From: Calditrichia bacterium
Lineage (GTDB): Bacteria; Calditrichota; Calditrichia; Calditrichales; J004
Direction: 5' to 3'
Assembly (NCBI GenBank): GCA_020635035.1
Contig: JACKAO010000003.1
Span: forward strand, 1-64,000
DNA: 64,000 nt
Below the pieces are notes generated by a model, which saw only the letters and a list, made by a program, of their open reading frames with translations, was not told where the DNA came from and searched no databases. Made by a program: the position numbers and the translations under genes. Positions 1 through 8,465 of the stretch are shown piece by piece. How positions within the stretch are numbered: position 1 is the first letter of the stretch; every line of letters starts with the position of its first letter.

Positions 1-170
1 AGGGTCTAGATTAATAAGCAGAATTGTCTGGCTTCAACAGAAATTTCGGCGCAAAAAACTTTGCAAACTTATCCATGATTGGGGATCAGCAGGAGCTCTA
101 GGTCATCAAAAAATTTAGTTGCCGAAGGCAAATGGCAAACAGAATATATAAAGATGTAAAGAAGGATTTT
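1..170. other. Upstream region of first gene, with repeat copy
   Basis: No gene is visible before the first start codon at 171. Bases 28-56 are an exact 29-bp copy of a sequence that recurs at 2711-2739. The first gene's ribosome binding site (GAAGGA, 161-166) lies at the end of this stretch. No confident promoter hexamers could be picked. Confidence 0.6.
28..56. repeat. 29-bp direct repeat, copy 1
   Basis: Exact copy of 2711-2739; it starts CTGGCTTCAACAG and ends GGCGCAAAA. The flanking bases differ. Only the right half of the larger inverted structure seen around copy 2 is inside the window here. Confidence 0.85.
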
Positions 171-2405
171 ATGAAACCATTATTAATCATTCTATTAATT
201 ACAACAACTATTTTAGCCCAGCAGCATCTCCTGCTAAAACCGGATAACACAACAGAATACCTTTCCACCCCGGAGATGAAAAAAAGACAGCTTTCCAAGG
301 TATTGAACATAGCACCAGAAAAAGTGCTTCCCTACGATGAACGGCTGGAAGGAGTGACCGGTATTGTGGACACCCTGCGTTATGCAGATAAAGATGATCC
401 AAAATGGAATTCCAACTTTGGTTTTTTCGGGCAGGATGTTATTGTCCAGCCATTTGTGGCACCTGCTGATATGCTAATTAAAGGAATTTCTTTTGATGTC
501 AGGGAAGGCTCCGGCCAGCAGGTGAGTGTTAAGCTTGTATCAATGAACTGGAATGAAAACCGGATCAGGGATGCCGGTGTGCAAAGGCTTGGCTATTATC
601 CGGCTCCGGGTAATGGTTTTAATGATGCTGAGCCATTTTTGGATAATGATCGTGGTATTGAAGTTGGTGACTGGATTGATGTCAGCGACAGCAGCTGGGG
701 CAGTCCGTTCGGTAATGATCTCTGGTCAGATGATGGAGCCGGGGAAATGGTTTATATTGATGCGCCGGGGGAATACTGGATCGATCTCCGCGAATCTGAT
801 TTATGGGTACTTGCCGGTTGTGTTTTTGGTGTCGCTGTAAAAAATCTTTTTACAACCATGGATTCCAGCCGTGTTGGTTTAACAGCCAGTAACTCACTTA
901 ATTTTCCAGGATTTAAATACTATGCGAATGGCCGTTTTTCTGAAAGTGTTGGGTCGCCTGATACGGCGAGCATTGGCTGGTGGGCTCGGGAATTTACATT
1001 TAATATGAGTGTGGCGGCAGAGCTATCCGGATGTCGTCCGCCATATATTAATTTATTGACGGTTCTGAGAACAACATTATCTACCGAACCCAGGACTGTC
1101 CGGGTAGAGTTTGCAGACGATAATCCATCAGGAGGGTTGTTACCGGAAGATACCCTTTTCCTGCATTACTGGAACAGTATTGATGATGACTGGACAAAAG
1201 TATTAATGACGGAAACCGATGATTACATTTTTGAAGCACAAATTCCGGGATTTCCGGCAGGAACAGAAGTACAATATTATTGCCAGACGGAACTTGTAAA
1301 TCCGCCATGTGGCAATGCGCAGACACAGACGGTCTCTTATTATATATTTGAGCCTAAATCTCCAACTCTTCTTTTTTATGACGCCAATGATTTTTCTTTG
1401 GGAACGATTAAAGCGTATTGGATGGCCGGGGTGGATACGTTTACAGCGTATGATGTCTGGATGGGTGATTATGGGCCCATTTCATCCAACCTGCTGCAGT
1501 ACTATAATTCTGTCATTCACCTGATGGGCAGCATGCCGTTAAACACCATTGACAGTACCGGCAGAATTTATAAAAACTGGCTGGGACAGGCATCCGCTCA
1601 AAATCCCAGGAACCTGTTTATTTCAGGACAGGATTACGGTTATATTTCTGAGTTTGCCGATACAACATTTCCGCCGGGCTCTTTTGAACGGGATTATCTC
1701 GGCATTGAAACACTTGGCCCGCAGGATGTAAGCTGGGACAGCACGATAGAAACTGTTCAGGTGCCTTACCCGGTTATAGCGGTTACAGATGATCCGCTTT
1801 CCGGCTGGATAAATCAGTATAATAGCGACAGCACCGTTTTTGTAAACGATCCCTATTTCAACCTGGGCTATAACAACTGGATCGACAATATGACACTTGA
1901 CCAGGCTCAGCCGGTTTTTACAGATGGGAAGACAGGGCTGCCGGTGGCCTGCCGTCATGAAGGCGAAGGCTGGAAAACAACCTTCTGGACGGTTGATCCG
2001 CTGGCACTGGCCTTCAGTCATAAAACGGATTCGGCACAGGTCATCTGGCTGTGGGATAAACAAAACCCGATGCTGCCGGTTCTAAGCTGGTTTGGTTTTA
2101 CACCGACGGCGATGGAAGATATAAAATCCAAATACGTGCCAGATGAATTTGCACTTAAACAAAATTATCCTAATCCCTTTAACCCGGCAACAGTAATAAG
2201 TTATAAATTAAAAGTTAAAAGTGATATCAGACTTGTTGTCTACGATGCATTAGGGCGGCTAGTAAATGTTCTGGTTAAAGGCAGTCAGCCGGCTGGTAGT
2301 TATTATATTAACTTTGATGCATCCGGTCTGGCAAGTGGTGTGTATTATTACCGCCTGCAAGCGGGGGCTTTTGTGCAAACACGAAAAATGCTGCTGTTGC
2401 GCTAG
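171..2405 (+). CDS. Secreted protein with T9SS type A C-terminal sorting domain
   Basis: A secreted or cell-surface protein of unknown activity. The start at 171 is preferred over 132: it gives a clean signal peptide (MKPLLIILLITTTILAQ) and sits 4 nt after GAAGGA. The N-terminal ~280 residues look like beta-rich adhesion modules. A middle segment (about residues 410-600) opens with a strand-like 'LLFYDAND' and continues with 'NLFISGQDYGY', which resembles the class I amidotransferase-like folds common in FCB secreted proteins; no catalytic residues were identified. The last ~85 residues are a classic T9SS sorting domain ('NYPNPFNPATVISYKL', 'YDALGRLV', 'SGVYYYRL'). In T9SS proteins this domain directs export through the outer membrane and is usually cleaved. 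The gene stands alone and is flanked by the two copies of the 29-bp repeat. Substrate and function are unknown. Confidence 0.85.
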   Translation: MKPLLIILLITTTILAQQHLLLKPDNTTEYLSTPEMKKRQLSKVLNIAPEKVLPYDERLEGVTGIVDTLRYADKDDPKWNSNFGFFGQDVIVQPFVAPADMLIKGISFDVREGSGQQVSVKLVSMNWNENRIRDAGVQRLGYYPAPGNGFNDAEPFLDNDRGIEVGDWIDVSDSSWGSPFGNDLWSDDGAGEMVYIDAPGEYWIDLRESDLWVLAGCVFGVAVKNLFTTMDSSRVGLTASNSLNFPGFKYYANGRFSESVGSPDTASIGWWAREFTFNMSVAAELSGCRPPYINLLTVLRTTLSTEPRTVRVEFADDNPSGGLLPEDTLFLHYWNSIDDDWTKVLMTETDDYIFEAQIPGFPAGTEVQYYCQTELVNPPCGNAQTQTVSYYIFEPKSPTLLFYDANDFSLGTIKAYWMAGVDTFTAYDVWMGDYGPISSNLLQYYNSVIHLMGSMPLNTIDSTGRIYKNWLGQASAQNPRNLFISGQDYGYISEFADTTFPPGSFERDYLGIETLGPQDVSWDSTIETVQVPYPVIAVTDDPLSGWINQYNSDSTVFVNDPYFNLGYNNWIDNMTLDQAQPVFTDGKTGLPVACRHEGEGWKTTFWTVDPLALAFSHKTDSAQVIWLWDKQNPMLPVLSWFGFTPTAMEDIKSKYVPDEFALKQNYPNPFNPATVISYKLKVKSDIRLVVYDALGRLVNVLVKGSQPAGSYYINFDASGLASGVYYYRLQAGAFVQTRKMLLLR

Positions 2406-2412
2406 GCAGGAG

Positions 2413-2442
2413 ATCCCGGATGGCACTTCGTTAGTCCGGGAT
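2413..2442. repeat. REP-like palindrome
   Basis: A perfect 8-bp stem, ATCCCGGA (2413-2420) with TCCGGGAT (2435-2442), encloses a 14-nt loop. Read on the minus strand it begins GTCATCCCGGA and ends GGGATCT. These ends resemble the longer element at 48219-48307, so the two probably belong to one dispersed repeat family. No T-tract follows, so it is not a typical intrinsic terminator. Confidence 0.6.
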
Positions 2443-2576
2443 GACACTAAAACCTGTTTGCTGAAAGCAAAAATGCGAACGGATGTCCGAGTCGTCTTGA
2501 ATAAATTATGTTGGATAATCTATGCATTATGGTTAATTGACAAATTGTTTGAGTTTCCGTTCGCAAAAGAGTTTTG

Positions 2577-2653
2577 GTTCTTTTGCTCTTTTCAAAAGAA
2601 CATACATTCTGTTATTTGAAAATACATGTCCTTTTGTCTTGATACAAAAGGAC
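2577..2653. repeat. Two tandem perfect hairpins (intergenic palindrome cluster)
   Basis: Hairpin 1 pairs GTTCTTTTG (2577-2585) with CAAAAGAAC (2593-2601) across a 7-nt loop. Hairpin 2 pairs GTCCTTTTGT (2628-2637) with ACAAAAGGAC (2644-2653) across a 6-nt loop. The stems are related in sequence (G-T/C-CCTTTTG type), which suggests one repeat unit used twice. Confidence 0.75.
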
Positions 2654-2664
2654 CAAAAGATCAA

Positions 2665-2739
2665 GCCGAAATTTAAGTCGCACAGGGTCGAATGATGGTT
2701 GCAAAATTGACTGGCTTCAACAGAAATTTCGGCGCAAAA
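2665..2739. repeat. Inverted repeat including 29-bp direct repeat copy 2
   Basis: GCCGAAATTT (2665-2674) is the perfect reverse complement of AAATTTCGGC (2724-2733), 49 nt apart. Bases 2711-2739 are the second exact copy of the 29-bp repeat at 28-56. The two copies bracket the T9SS cargo gene in direct orientation. Confidence 0.75.
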
Positions 2740-2889
2740 GAATGTGGTACTTTCTCAAGATCGGGGTGGGGTGACAGTTTTTTTAGGTTGTCATGTTGAT
2801 AAAACTGATTATGATCATGATTAAGATAAAGATTAAGATTTTTCATTCTTATTTGTTAAATTTGTCCAAAAACATGGAAGTCATCCGTA

Positions 2890-3798
2890 ATGCAATCATC
2901 ATTTAAAATAATCTGTTTTCCAATACTTATTGTGTTTCTGATTCACTATGTTCAGGCACAGGATATCCGTATTGAAGAAATCATGGATGCCAACCTGTTT
3001 CTTACAGAAGACAGCATGCTGATCAGTATGGCTAATCTTAATGTCCCATCCATTTACGATGCGGACAGTGTTAGAAAAGATCTAGCCAAAAAAATTATGG
3101 AATATGCGCGTCTGCATCTGCGGCATTATTCCTGCCGCTTTATCCCTTCAGCTCAAAGATGTAATGTAAATACGGGTCAAAGCGGGCACCTGTTTCGTAA
3201 GTATCCGCTCAGCGATTTGAACATGAATGCACAATACCTGGAAAAAGGTTATGCTGTATACCTGCCGTGTGATACACTTTTTATGCAGGAGTATTCATCA
3301 TCCAGCCAGAATGCCATAGAAAACAGGCTGGGAATTTGGAAACCTTTAAGATCTGCAATCCCGCCAAATTATTTTAATCGTTTTCGTTTAACCAACTGGT
3401 TACTGATGTTTCAGTTCGATCTTGAAAACTATTTTCCAATTTTTGGAATGAATTATCGCTGGTCGGATATCTTCAGTTTTTACCGGACAGAAAATAAATC
3501 TTTTTCTGTAAACCTGAGTGGTGAAGCAGGCACGCTGCTTTATTTCATGCTGCCTTATGCCAATCTTGGACCGGAAATACGTTTTAAAAATTTTTACATC
3601 CGTGGGAGTTATAATGCACTTCTCCCAATTATCTGGGTATTTGAAGCAGAAGAGTTACATGTCTATGATTTCTGGGCTCTTGATGTTGGGTTTCGGATTC
3701 CTATAGGATCATCCGTTGGGCTTGAATTGGAATACAATGCAAAAAAAATAGATAAAAATACTTTCAGAATCTTCAGCATAAGTTTTGCAACGTATTAG
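2890..3798 (+). CDS. Exported protein with degenerate nuclease-like (SNase/TNase) N-terminal region
   Basis: The protein has a signal peptide (residues 1-23, ending VQAQ). Residues ~45-150 read like the staphylococcal-nuclease fold: 'MANLNVPSIYDAD...RKDLAKKIMEYARLHL', then 'LNMNAQYLEKGYAVYLP' and 'AIENRLGIW', matching the usual 'L..LN..L...GYA...' and 'A....GLW' landmarks. The catalytic Arg/Glu set cannot be identified, so activity is doubtful. Residues ~165-302 alternate polar and hydrophobic residues and end in an aromatic beta strand ('FRIFSISFATY'), suggesting an outer-membrane barrel or barrel-like half. The gene converges on the metallophosphoesterase gene, leaving 3 bp between them. 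The nuclease-fold assignment is inference from motif spacing. Confidence 0.65.
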   Translation: MQSSFKIICFPILIVFLIHYVQAQDIRIEEIMDANLFLTEDSMLISMANLNVPSIYDADSVRKDLAKKIMEYARLHLRHYSCRFIPSAQRCNVNTGQSGHLFRKYPLSDLNMNAQYLEKGYAVYLPCDTLFMQEYSSSSQNAIENRLGIWKPLRSAIPPNYFNRFRLTNWLLMFQFDLENYFPIFGMNYRWSDIFSFYRTENKSFSVNLSGEAGTLLYFMLPYANLGPEIRFKNFYIRGSYNALLPIIWVFEAEELHVYDFWALDVGFRIPIGSSVGLELEYNAKKIDKNTFRIFSISFATY

Positions 3799-3801
3799 AA
3801 C

Positions 3802-5070
3802 TTATGCTTGTTCTTCCCCTGAATACAGCTCGAAAAGGGTTATTTCAGGCGGCATGCCAACACGTCCGGGAAAGCCGATAAAACCCAATCCCGTATTAAC
3901 ATTTACATACTGCTCACTAACTTTGTATAATCCGCCCCAATAGGTGTAACGCATATCCACCGGACTCCAGCGCCAGCCGGGAATTTCTATACCAAACTGT
4001 GCACCATGGGTGTGCCCGGAAAGCGTTAAATCGATATCAGTGCCTTTTACCTGTTCTGCAAAATGCGTCGGGTCGTGTGACATAAGGATTTTGAAGGCAT
4101 TTTTATCAACATTCCGGCGGGTTTTCTCTAAGTCACCATATTGCGGAAAAGGCGGCAGTCCCCAGTTTTCGACTCCAAGCAGTTCAATAAAATTGTCCTT
4201 GTAAAATATTTTTTGAGAATCATTAAGAAGAAGCTGCAGTCCCAACTCATCCTGCATTTGCCGGAGCCTTATCATGTTTTCCTGCTTTTGCTGATCGGTA
4301 TACCAACGCACATAATCAGCATAATCATGATTGCCAAGAACTGAATATTTCCCGATCCCTGCTTCAAGGTTTTGTAATATCGGCATGTATCTTTCAAGTT
4401 CATCGGCAACATTGTTTACAATATCCCCGGTAAACAAAAGCAGATCCGGGCGCTGTTCATTGATCAAATCAATGGCCCGCTTAACTTCATCGGTGTAATG
4501 TGAAAAACTGCCAATATGAAAATCGGAAAACTGCACAACACGTAACCCGTTAAATTCTGCAGGCAGATTCTTAAAATAGAGCTTGTGTTTGCGAACGATA
4601 AAATCAAAACGTCCCCAGGTTATGCCGTATAGTGCCGATGCAAAAGGAACAGCAGCAATGATAATTCCCAGCTTGTTTAAAAATTGTTTACGCGTCATAC
4701 TGTTCGCGGGATCTGTTTGCACTGCCGGTTTTTTGTATGTGTTAACTATTTTTTTTACCATCAGGATGATATCATCGGCAAAATTAAAAAGTATGAAAAC
4801 CAGTTTGGGCAGATAAAAAAGTATAAAACCACCGCTGACAATGTGAAAGTACGGCATATAGTCCGCAGGATTTATAGAACGGTTGAATAGTGAAAATATG
4901 ATTAATGCACTGATCAGCATGACAGGCAGCGACCAGAAGAGAAAGAAAACTATCCGGCGGTGATGTGTAAAAAAATGGGCGGTAAGCTTTTTAATGCCGC
5001 GATAAGAATAAAAATCGACAGCAAGAATAATTATAGAAAAAATCAGTAAAAAGGTGATGGGGCTTCTCAT
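3802..5070 (-). CDS. Membrane-anchored calcineurin-like metallophosphoesterase
   Basis: A predicted metal-dependent phosphoesterase of the YkuE/YaeI type, acting on the outer face of the inner membrane. Three hydrophobic helices fill residues ~1-105. A 'TRKQFLNKLGIIIAAVPFA' segment follows, a Tat-like sequence lacking the second arginine, and then the catalytic domain. The metal-ligand motifs are present: D-x-H in 'DFHIGS' (~182), 'GDIVNN', 'GNHDY' (~247) and 'GHTHG' (~350). Family members hydrolyse phosphodiesters, or in some cases UDP-diacylglucosamine-like lipids; the substrate here is unknown. It starts 3 bp after the upstream SDR gene ends, so the two are probably co-transcribed. A paralogue with the same architecture is at 58519-59691. 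Confidence 0.88.
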   Translation of the reverse strand: MRSPITFLLIFSIIILAVDFYSYRGIKKLTAHFFTHHRRIVFFLFWSLPVMLISALIIFSLFNRSINPADYMPYFHIVSGGFILFYLPKLVFILFNFADDIILMVKKIVNTYKKPAVQTDPANSMTRKQFLNKLGIIIAAVPFASALYGITWGRFDFIVRKHKLYFKNLPAEFNGLRVVQFSDFHIGSFSHYTDEVKRAIDLINEQRPDLLLFTGDIVNNVADELERYMPILQNLEAGIGKYSVLGNHDYADYVRWYTDQQKQENMIRLRQMQDELGLQLLLNDSQKIFYKDNFIELLGVENWGLPPFPQYGDLEKTRRNVDKNAFKILMSHDPTHFAEQVKGTDIDLTLSGHTHGAQFGIEIPGWRWSPVDMRYTYWGGLYKVSEQYVNVNTGLGFIGFPGRVGMPPEITLFELYSGEEQA

Positions 5071-5073
5071 GGT

Positions 5074-5739
5074 TTAGTTTTTCGCTTTCTTAAAAATTTC
5101 CAGTAATTCCAGGATTTTAACACCGCTGAAATCATCATTTAATTGGTTGATCATCGCTTGTGCAACGCTACCGGCGAAAATTGGTTTAAACTTTCTTATT
5201 GGCGGAATAAACGGAGAAAGAATATTCCACATAACAGCAGAAATATTTTCCATTATCCGGCGCTCATTTCTTTGACCCAGCAATAAAGAAGGCCTGAGAA
5301 TACAGATCTTTTCAAAACCAAGTTTACAGACATCCCGGTCCAGTTCGCCTTTCATCCTGCTGTAGAAAAACCGGGAGTCAACCGAAGCTCCTGCAGATGA
5401 AACCAGTGCATAGGATTTAATGCCGTTTTCTGCAGCAGCTATGGCAATCTGAAAGGGATAAGTGTAGTCCACTTTGTATTGCTCTTCCTGGCTGCCTGCG
5501 TTTTTAAGGGTTGTCCCCATACAGGAAAAGAGTTCATCCGCTGCGATTAAATTTTCCCAGGTGGCAGGATCATCAAAATCTATAATATGGTGTTCCAGCT
5601 TAGGGTGTGAAAATCCAATCGGACGTCTGACAAAAGCTTTTACACAACTATAGCGGCCGTCGGCAAGTAAAAGCCGTACGACTTCTTTGCCTACTAATCC
5701 TGTTGCCCCGATCACCAGGGCGGTTTTTTGCTGATCCAT
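5074..5739 (-). CDS. NAD(P)-binding atypical SDR, HTATIP2/TIP30-like
   Basis: A Rossmann-fold oxidoreductase-like protein. It opens with the dinucleotide-binding motif 'VIGATGLVGKEVVRLLL', has an acidic 'IIDFDD' turn, a 'CMGTTLKNAGS' segment typical of the TIP30/YwnB-type atypical SDRs, and a 'YSRMKGELD' stretch carrying the YxxxK pair. At 221 aa the length fits the family. GGAG lies 4 nt before the ATG. It is the first gene of a likely two-gene unit with the metallophosphoesterase. The substrate cannot be deduced. Confidence 0.85.
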   Translation of the reverse strand: MDQQKTALVIGATGLVGKEVVRLLLADGRYSCVKAFVRRPIGFSHPKLEHHIIDFDDPATWENLIAADELFSCMGTTLKNAGSQEEQYKVDYTYPFQIAIAAAENGIKSYALVSSAGASVDSRFFYSRMKGELDRDVCKLGFEKICILRPSLLLGQRNERRIMENISAVMWNILSPFIPPIRKFKPIFAGSVAQAMINQLNDDFSGVKILELLEIFKKAKN

Positions 5740-5893
5740 CGGACTCCAAAAATTGTTTTTTTAAGAAGTTTAATTTTTTTCTTTAGAACAAGCAAAGTAT
5801 TCTTTAAAACCACAGATCTGTGCAAAAATCAATGATTTTGATTGTATTCCGGATGACCGTATCTTACTCGCCCAATCAGTATTTTAATGACAG

Positions 5894-6883
5894 ATGATTT
5901 TATCCCATAAAAAATATCATATTTTGATTTTTCATTTGATTCTGTTTATTGCATCCATCTTTTCTGATTTTGGAATATCATCGGTCCAGGCAAGTTCTGT
6001 AAATATGGATTCATTGATCACTAATGATAAACAGGATACCCTGGATCAAAAACGTCCGTTTGGCTTCCATAGCCTTGTGGACAGGCTGGATAGTTTTTTT
6101 AGTGACGAACAGATCGAAGATGAATTGCAAACAAGCAGTCTGCGTTTTAAGCCGGGATTCATGTGGAAGGAAAGCGGCCGTTTAAATTATCCTGTTCCTG
6201 TCAGGATAAACATTGTTTTACCGCGTCTGCAAAATCGCTGGCAGATTCTTTTTACAAGTTTACCGGATGATGACAATGATCAGGATCCGGATGACAGGGA
6301 TTATTCCGATGACAGGTTTGGTTCCACAGCCACGCGTCGCATAAGTTCATTGATCGGATTGCAGTTTTCACCGTTCAGTGGTATTTCTGAGCATCTGAAA
6401 TTTATCAGCGGGATAAAAATACGTACTAATGAATTTAATCCATTCACAATGATGCGTGTCCGATTCCGAAGAAGCCTGGGGGACTGGAACTTCAGGTTTA
6501 TTCAATCAGGATTCTGGTTTTCGGATATAGGTTTTGGTGAAAGAACGCAGGTTGATTTTGGCAGATCGCTGGGTGATGAAACATGGTTTCGATCACGAAG
6601 CTCAGCACTTTATTCAAAACAAGCGCGTGGAGTGGATCTGAAGCAAACCTTTTTTGTCAGGCATTTTATAGGTGAGAATACAGTTCTTGGTACCTATTGG
6701 CGGGTTGGTGCCCATACAAGCCCGCATACGGTTGTGGACGGACACACCTTAGCTGTCGAATGGAGAACACGTTTAATCGGTAACTGGCTCTATTTACAAA
6801 TCTCTCCGCAGGCGCTTTTCCACAGAAAAGCTGATTTCCGACTGATACCGGTTTTGTTCACCGATTTGGAAATAATTTTTTAA
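5894..6883 (+). CDS. Hypothetical exported, outer-membrane-barrel-like protein
   Basis: No family recognised. An N-terminal hydrophobic stretch (residues ~8-30, ending 'SSVQASS') looks like a signal peptide. Residues ~120-145 hold a highly acidic run ('DDDNDQDPDDRDYSDDR') that could bind calcium or form a surface loop. The rest is a series of amphipathic beta strands rich in Arg, Phe and Trp, ending 'FRLIPVLFTDLEIIF' with an aromatic C-terminus, as in outer-membrane barrels. No good ribosome binding site precedes the ATG. The end overlaps the convergent gene by 4 bp. Confidence 0.6.
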   Translation: MILSHKKYHILIFHLILFIASIFSDFGISSVQASSVNMDSLITNDKQDTLDQKRPFGFHSLVDRLDSFFSDEQIEDELQTSSLRFKPGFMWKESGRLNYPVPVRINIVLPRLQNRWQILFTSLPDDDNDQDPDDRDYSDDRFGSTATRRISSLIGLQFSPFSGISEHLKFISGIKIRTNEFNPFTMMRVRFRRSLGDWNFRFIQSGFWFSDIGFGERTQVDFGRSLGDETWFRSRSSALYSKQARGVDLKQTFFVRHFIGENTVLGTYWRVGAHTSPHTVVDGHTLAVEWRTRLIGNWLYLQISPQALFHRKADFRLIPVLFTDLEIIF

Positions 6884-8379
6884 TTCTGCTCCTTTTTCAT
6901 CTTTGTTACATATTCAATCATATGATCCGTTGTCAAAATTGGAAACATGGGCACGACCTGCTGAAAAGGCTGATTTCGTTGAGATGTGTATAAGTCGATT
7001 GTTGAAAGTGTTATATTTTCGAATGCATCAAAATCCAATTCAATTTTTTTGTAGTATTTAACCTGCAAACTATCAACAAAACTGTTCAGGTGATCTCCGA
7101 TTATACTGATATAATTTTTACCGGCATCACGTTTTTCGTTTACAGACTTTAAGTACTTATCTCTTTCATATACTGAAACCAGCGCATCTTTCCACATACG
7201 TTCATTGCGCTGCACGATATTTACTTTATCATATCCTTTTTTATAGGCTTCTTCAGTAACATATTTATCACGAATAAGATCTGCAATAGCCAGGCGTAAT
7301 TCTTTTGCAAAAGACCTGGCAGGCATACGTCTGTCGCGGTATACCAACGGGTGCCGGATCAGTTCTTTCCGGAAGTCAGCAACAGTCCAGGTTTGCCCGT
7401 CAATTGTCAGTAACGGTTTATTTAAAATAGAACGATCTTCAAGACTTTGGAAAGCCTGTTCCGGGTCTTTTTCTATATCCCATATTTTTTCCTGTATTGA
7501 TTCTATTTTCTTTTCCTGGGTTGAAAAATAGAGTTCATAAAAGATTTGAGTTATTTCCCAAAATGTTGATTCATCAAAAGAAACTGTTTTTCCTTTCATT
7601 ATTTCTGCTACTTTTTTGTTCCAGATTACACTGGATTTGTTCATAGTCAGTGCTTCTTTTATTTTTTTTGAACGCTCCAAAACCTGGTTTTCTGTAATAG
7701 CCATTGTATTCTTCCAGCCTAAAACTTTCATATAGAGCATGCCGTTTTCTATCCGCATAGGTTGCAGCACCTGGTTCTTTTTGACATCCTGCCCATAAAG
7801 TGCATCAAGAACAACCTGATTTTCACTGTTGTGAAATGTTACTTTTCGTTTTGGGGCGCTGGTGTCGCCATAGACCTGTTGATAAAGAGACTTAAAATCC
7901 GGTGTCTTCTTAAGAATTTCTTTATTGGCAGACTGCAGGCTGTCTGGAATTACAAAATAGGATATGTCGTATTCGCGCCCTGCATACGGGTAGTATTTTT
8001 TAATCTCTGCAGTATCAATCCGCACCAGTTCAGTGGCTTCGAGATAATGCATATATTGCCGCATAGCCTGTTCACGGCGGCCTTTTATAAACAGTTGAAT
8101 TTCTTCTTGTTTTAGAAAGTCATTATCTTCGCCTGCTTCAAGCGCAAAAAGTTTCTCAGCGATCAGGGAATTAAGTATTACTTTTTTTGTAAGGTAACTG
8201 TTGTCCCTTGCATACGGTGGTCGTATGGTGTACTCAGCGCGTCTCAGAAATTCATTCAGGCTGATCGTAACTTTGTTGTCTATATTTACAAGGATTTGCT
8301 CACCAGGCTCTTTAATCTCTTGCTGCGTGCAGGAGAGTGTAATCAAAATAAGGAAAAGAGAAACTGTTTTTTTATACAT
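6880..8379 (-). CDS. Lipoprotein, SurA/PpiD-like chaperone-type (no clear PPIase domain)
   Basis: A 499-aa predicted lipoprotein: the signal peptide ends in the lipobox 'ITLSC' (Cys ~17). The following 'VNIDNKVTISLNEFLRRAEY...LNSLIAEKLFALEA' pattern is typical of the N-terminal SurA-like domain of periplasmic folding factors, and a similar block recurs near residues 320-370 ('LLTIDGQTWTVADFRKEL...LRLAIADLIRDKYVTEEA'). A parvulin rotamase domain between the blocks could not be recognised, so isomerase activity is not claimed. The predicted role is handling of exported or outer-membrane proteins. It lies just beyond the terminator that closes the upstream receptor operon, so it probably has its own promoter. 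Confidence 0.65.
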   Translation of the reverse strand: MYKKTVSLFLILITLSCTQQEIKEPGEQILVNIDNKVTISLNEFLRRAEYTIRPPYARDNSYLTKKVILNSLIAEKLFALEAGEDNDFLKQEEIQLFIKGRREQAMRQYMHYLEATELVRIDTAEIKKYYPYAGREYDISYFVIPDSLQSANKEILKKTPDFKSLYQQVYGDTSAPKRKVTFHNSENQVVLDALYGQDVKKNQVLQPMRIENGMLYMKVLGWKNTMAITENQVLERSKKIKEALTMNKSSVIWNKKVAEIMKGKTVSFDESTFWEITQIFYELYFSTQEKKIESIQEKIWDIEKDPEQAFQSLEDRSILNKPLLTIDGQTWTVADFRKELIRHPLVYRDRRMPARSFAKELRLAIADLIRDKYVTEEAYKKGYDKVNIVQRNERMWKDALVSVYERDKYLKSVNEKRDAGKNYISIIGDHLNSFVDSLQVKYYKKIELDFDAFENITLSTIDLYTSQRNQPFQQVVPMFPILTTDHMIEYVTKMKKEQN

Positions 8380-8408
8380 ATTACTTTCCGTGGTTCAAGT
8401 TTTCAGAC

Positions 8409-8441
8409 AAAAAAAATCCCCCGTCTTATTCAGGCAGGGGA
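8409..8441 (-). terminator. Intrinsic terminator closing the receptor operon
   Basis: On the minus strand, TCCCCTGCCT pairs with AGACGGGGGA around a 5-nt loop with one mismatch and one wobble (plus-strand 8417-8441). It is followed directly by eight Ts (8409-8416 on the minus strand). It lies 24 bp after the C-type-lectin lipoprotein gene. Confidence 0.85.
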
Positions 8442-8465
8442 CATAAAATAAAGAGAAAAAGTATT

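Larger units (their letters stand above)
2406..2889. other. Gene-free 484-bp interval rich in hairpins and repeats
   Basis: There is no credible gene; a 117-aa reading frame here lacks a ribosome binding site and has no recognisable content. From left to right it holds a REP-like hairpin (2413-2442), two tandem perfect hairpins (2577-2601 and 2628-2653), a 10-bp inverted repeat pair (2665-2674 with 2724-2733) and the second copy of the 29-bp repeat (2711-2739). The final ~130 bp are AT-rich and should hold the promoter of the next gene, but no clear hexamers stand out. Confidence 0.75.

Noticed and set aside
1623..2063. 146-aa minus-strand frame
   Set aside because: Antisense to the T9SS cargo gene, with no start signal or recognisable content.
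2266..2619. 117-aa plus-strand frame running into the repeat cluster
   Set aside because: It overlaps the end of the T9SS cargo gene, has no ribosome binding site, and its tail is translated hairpin repeats.
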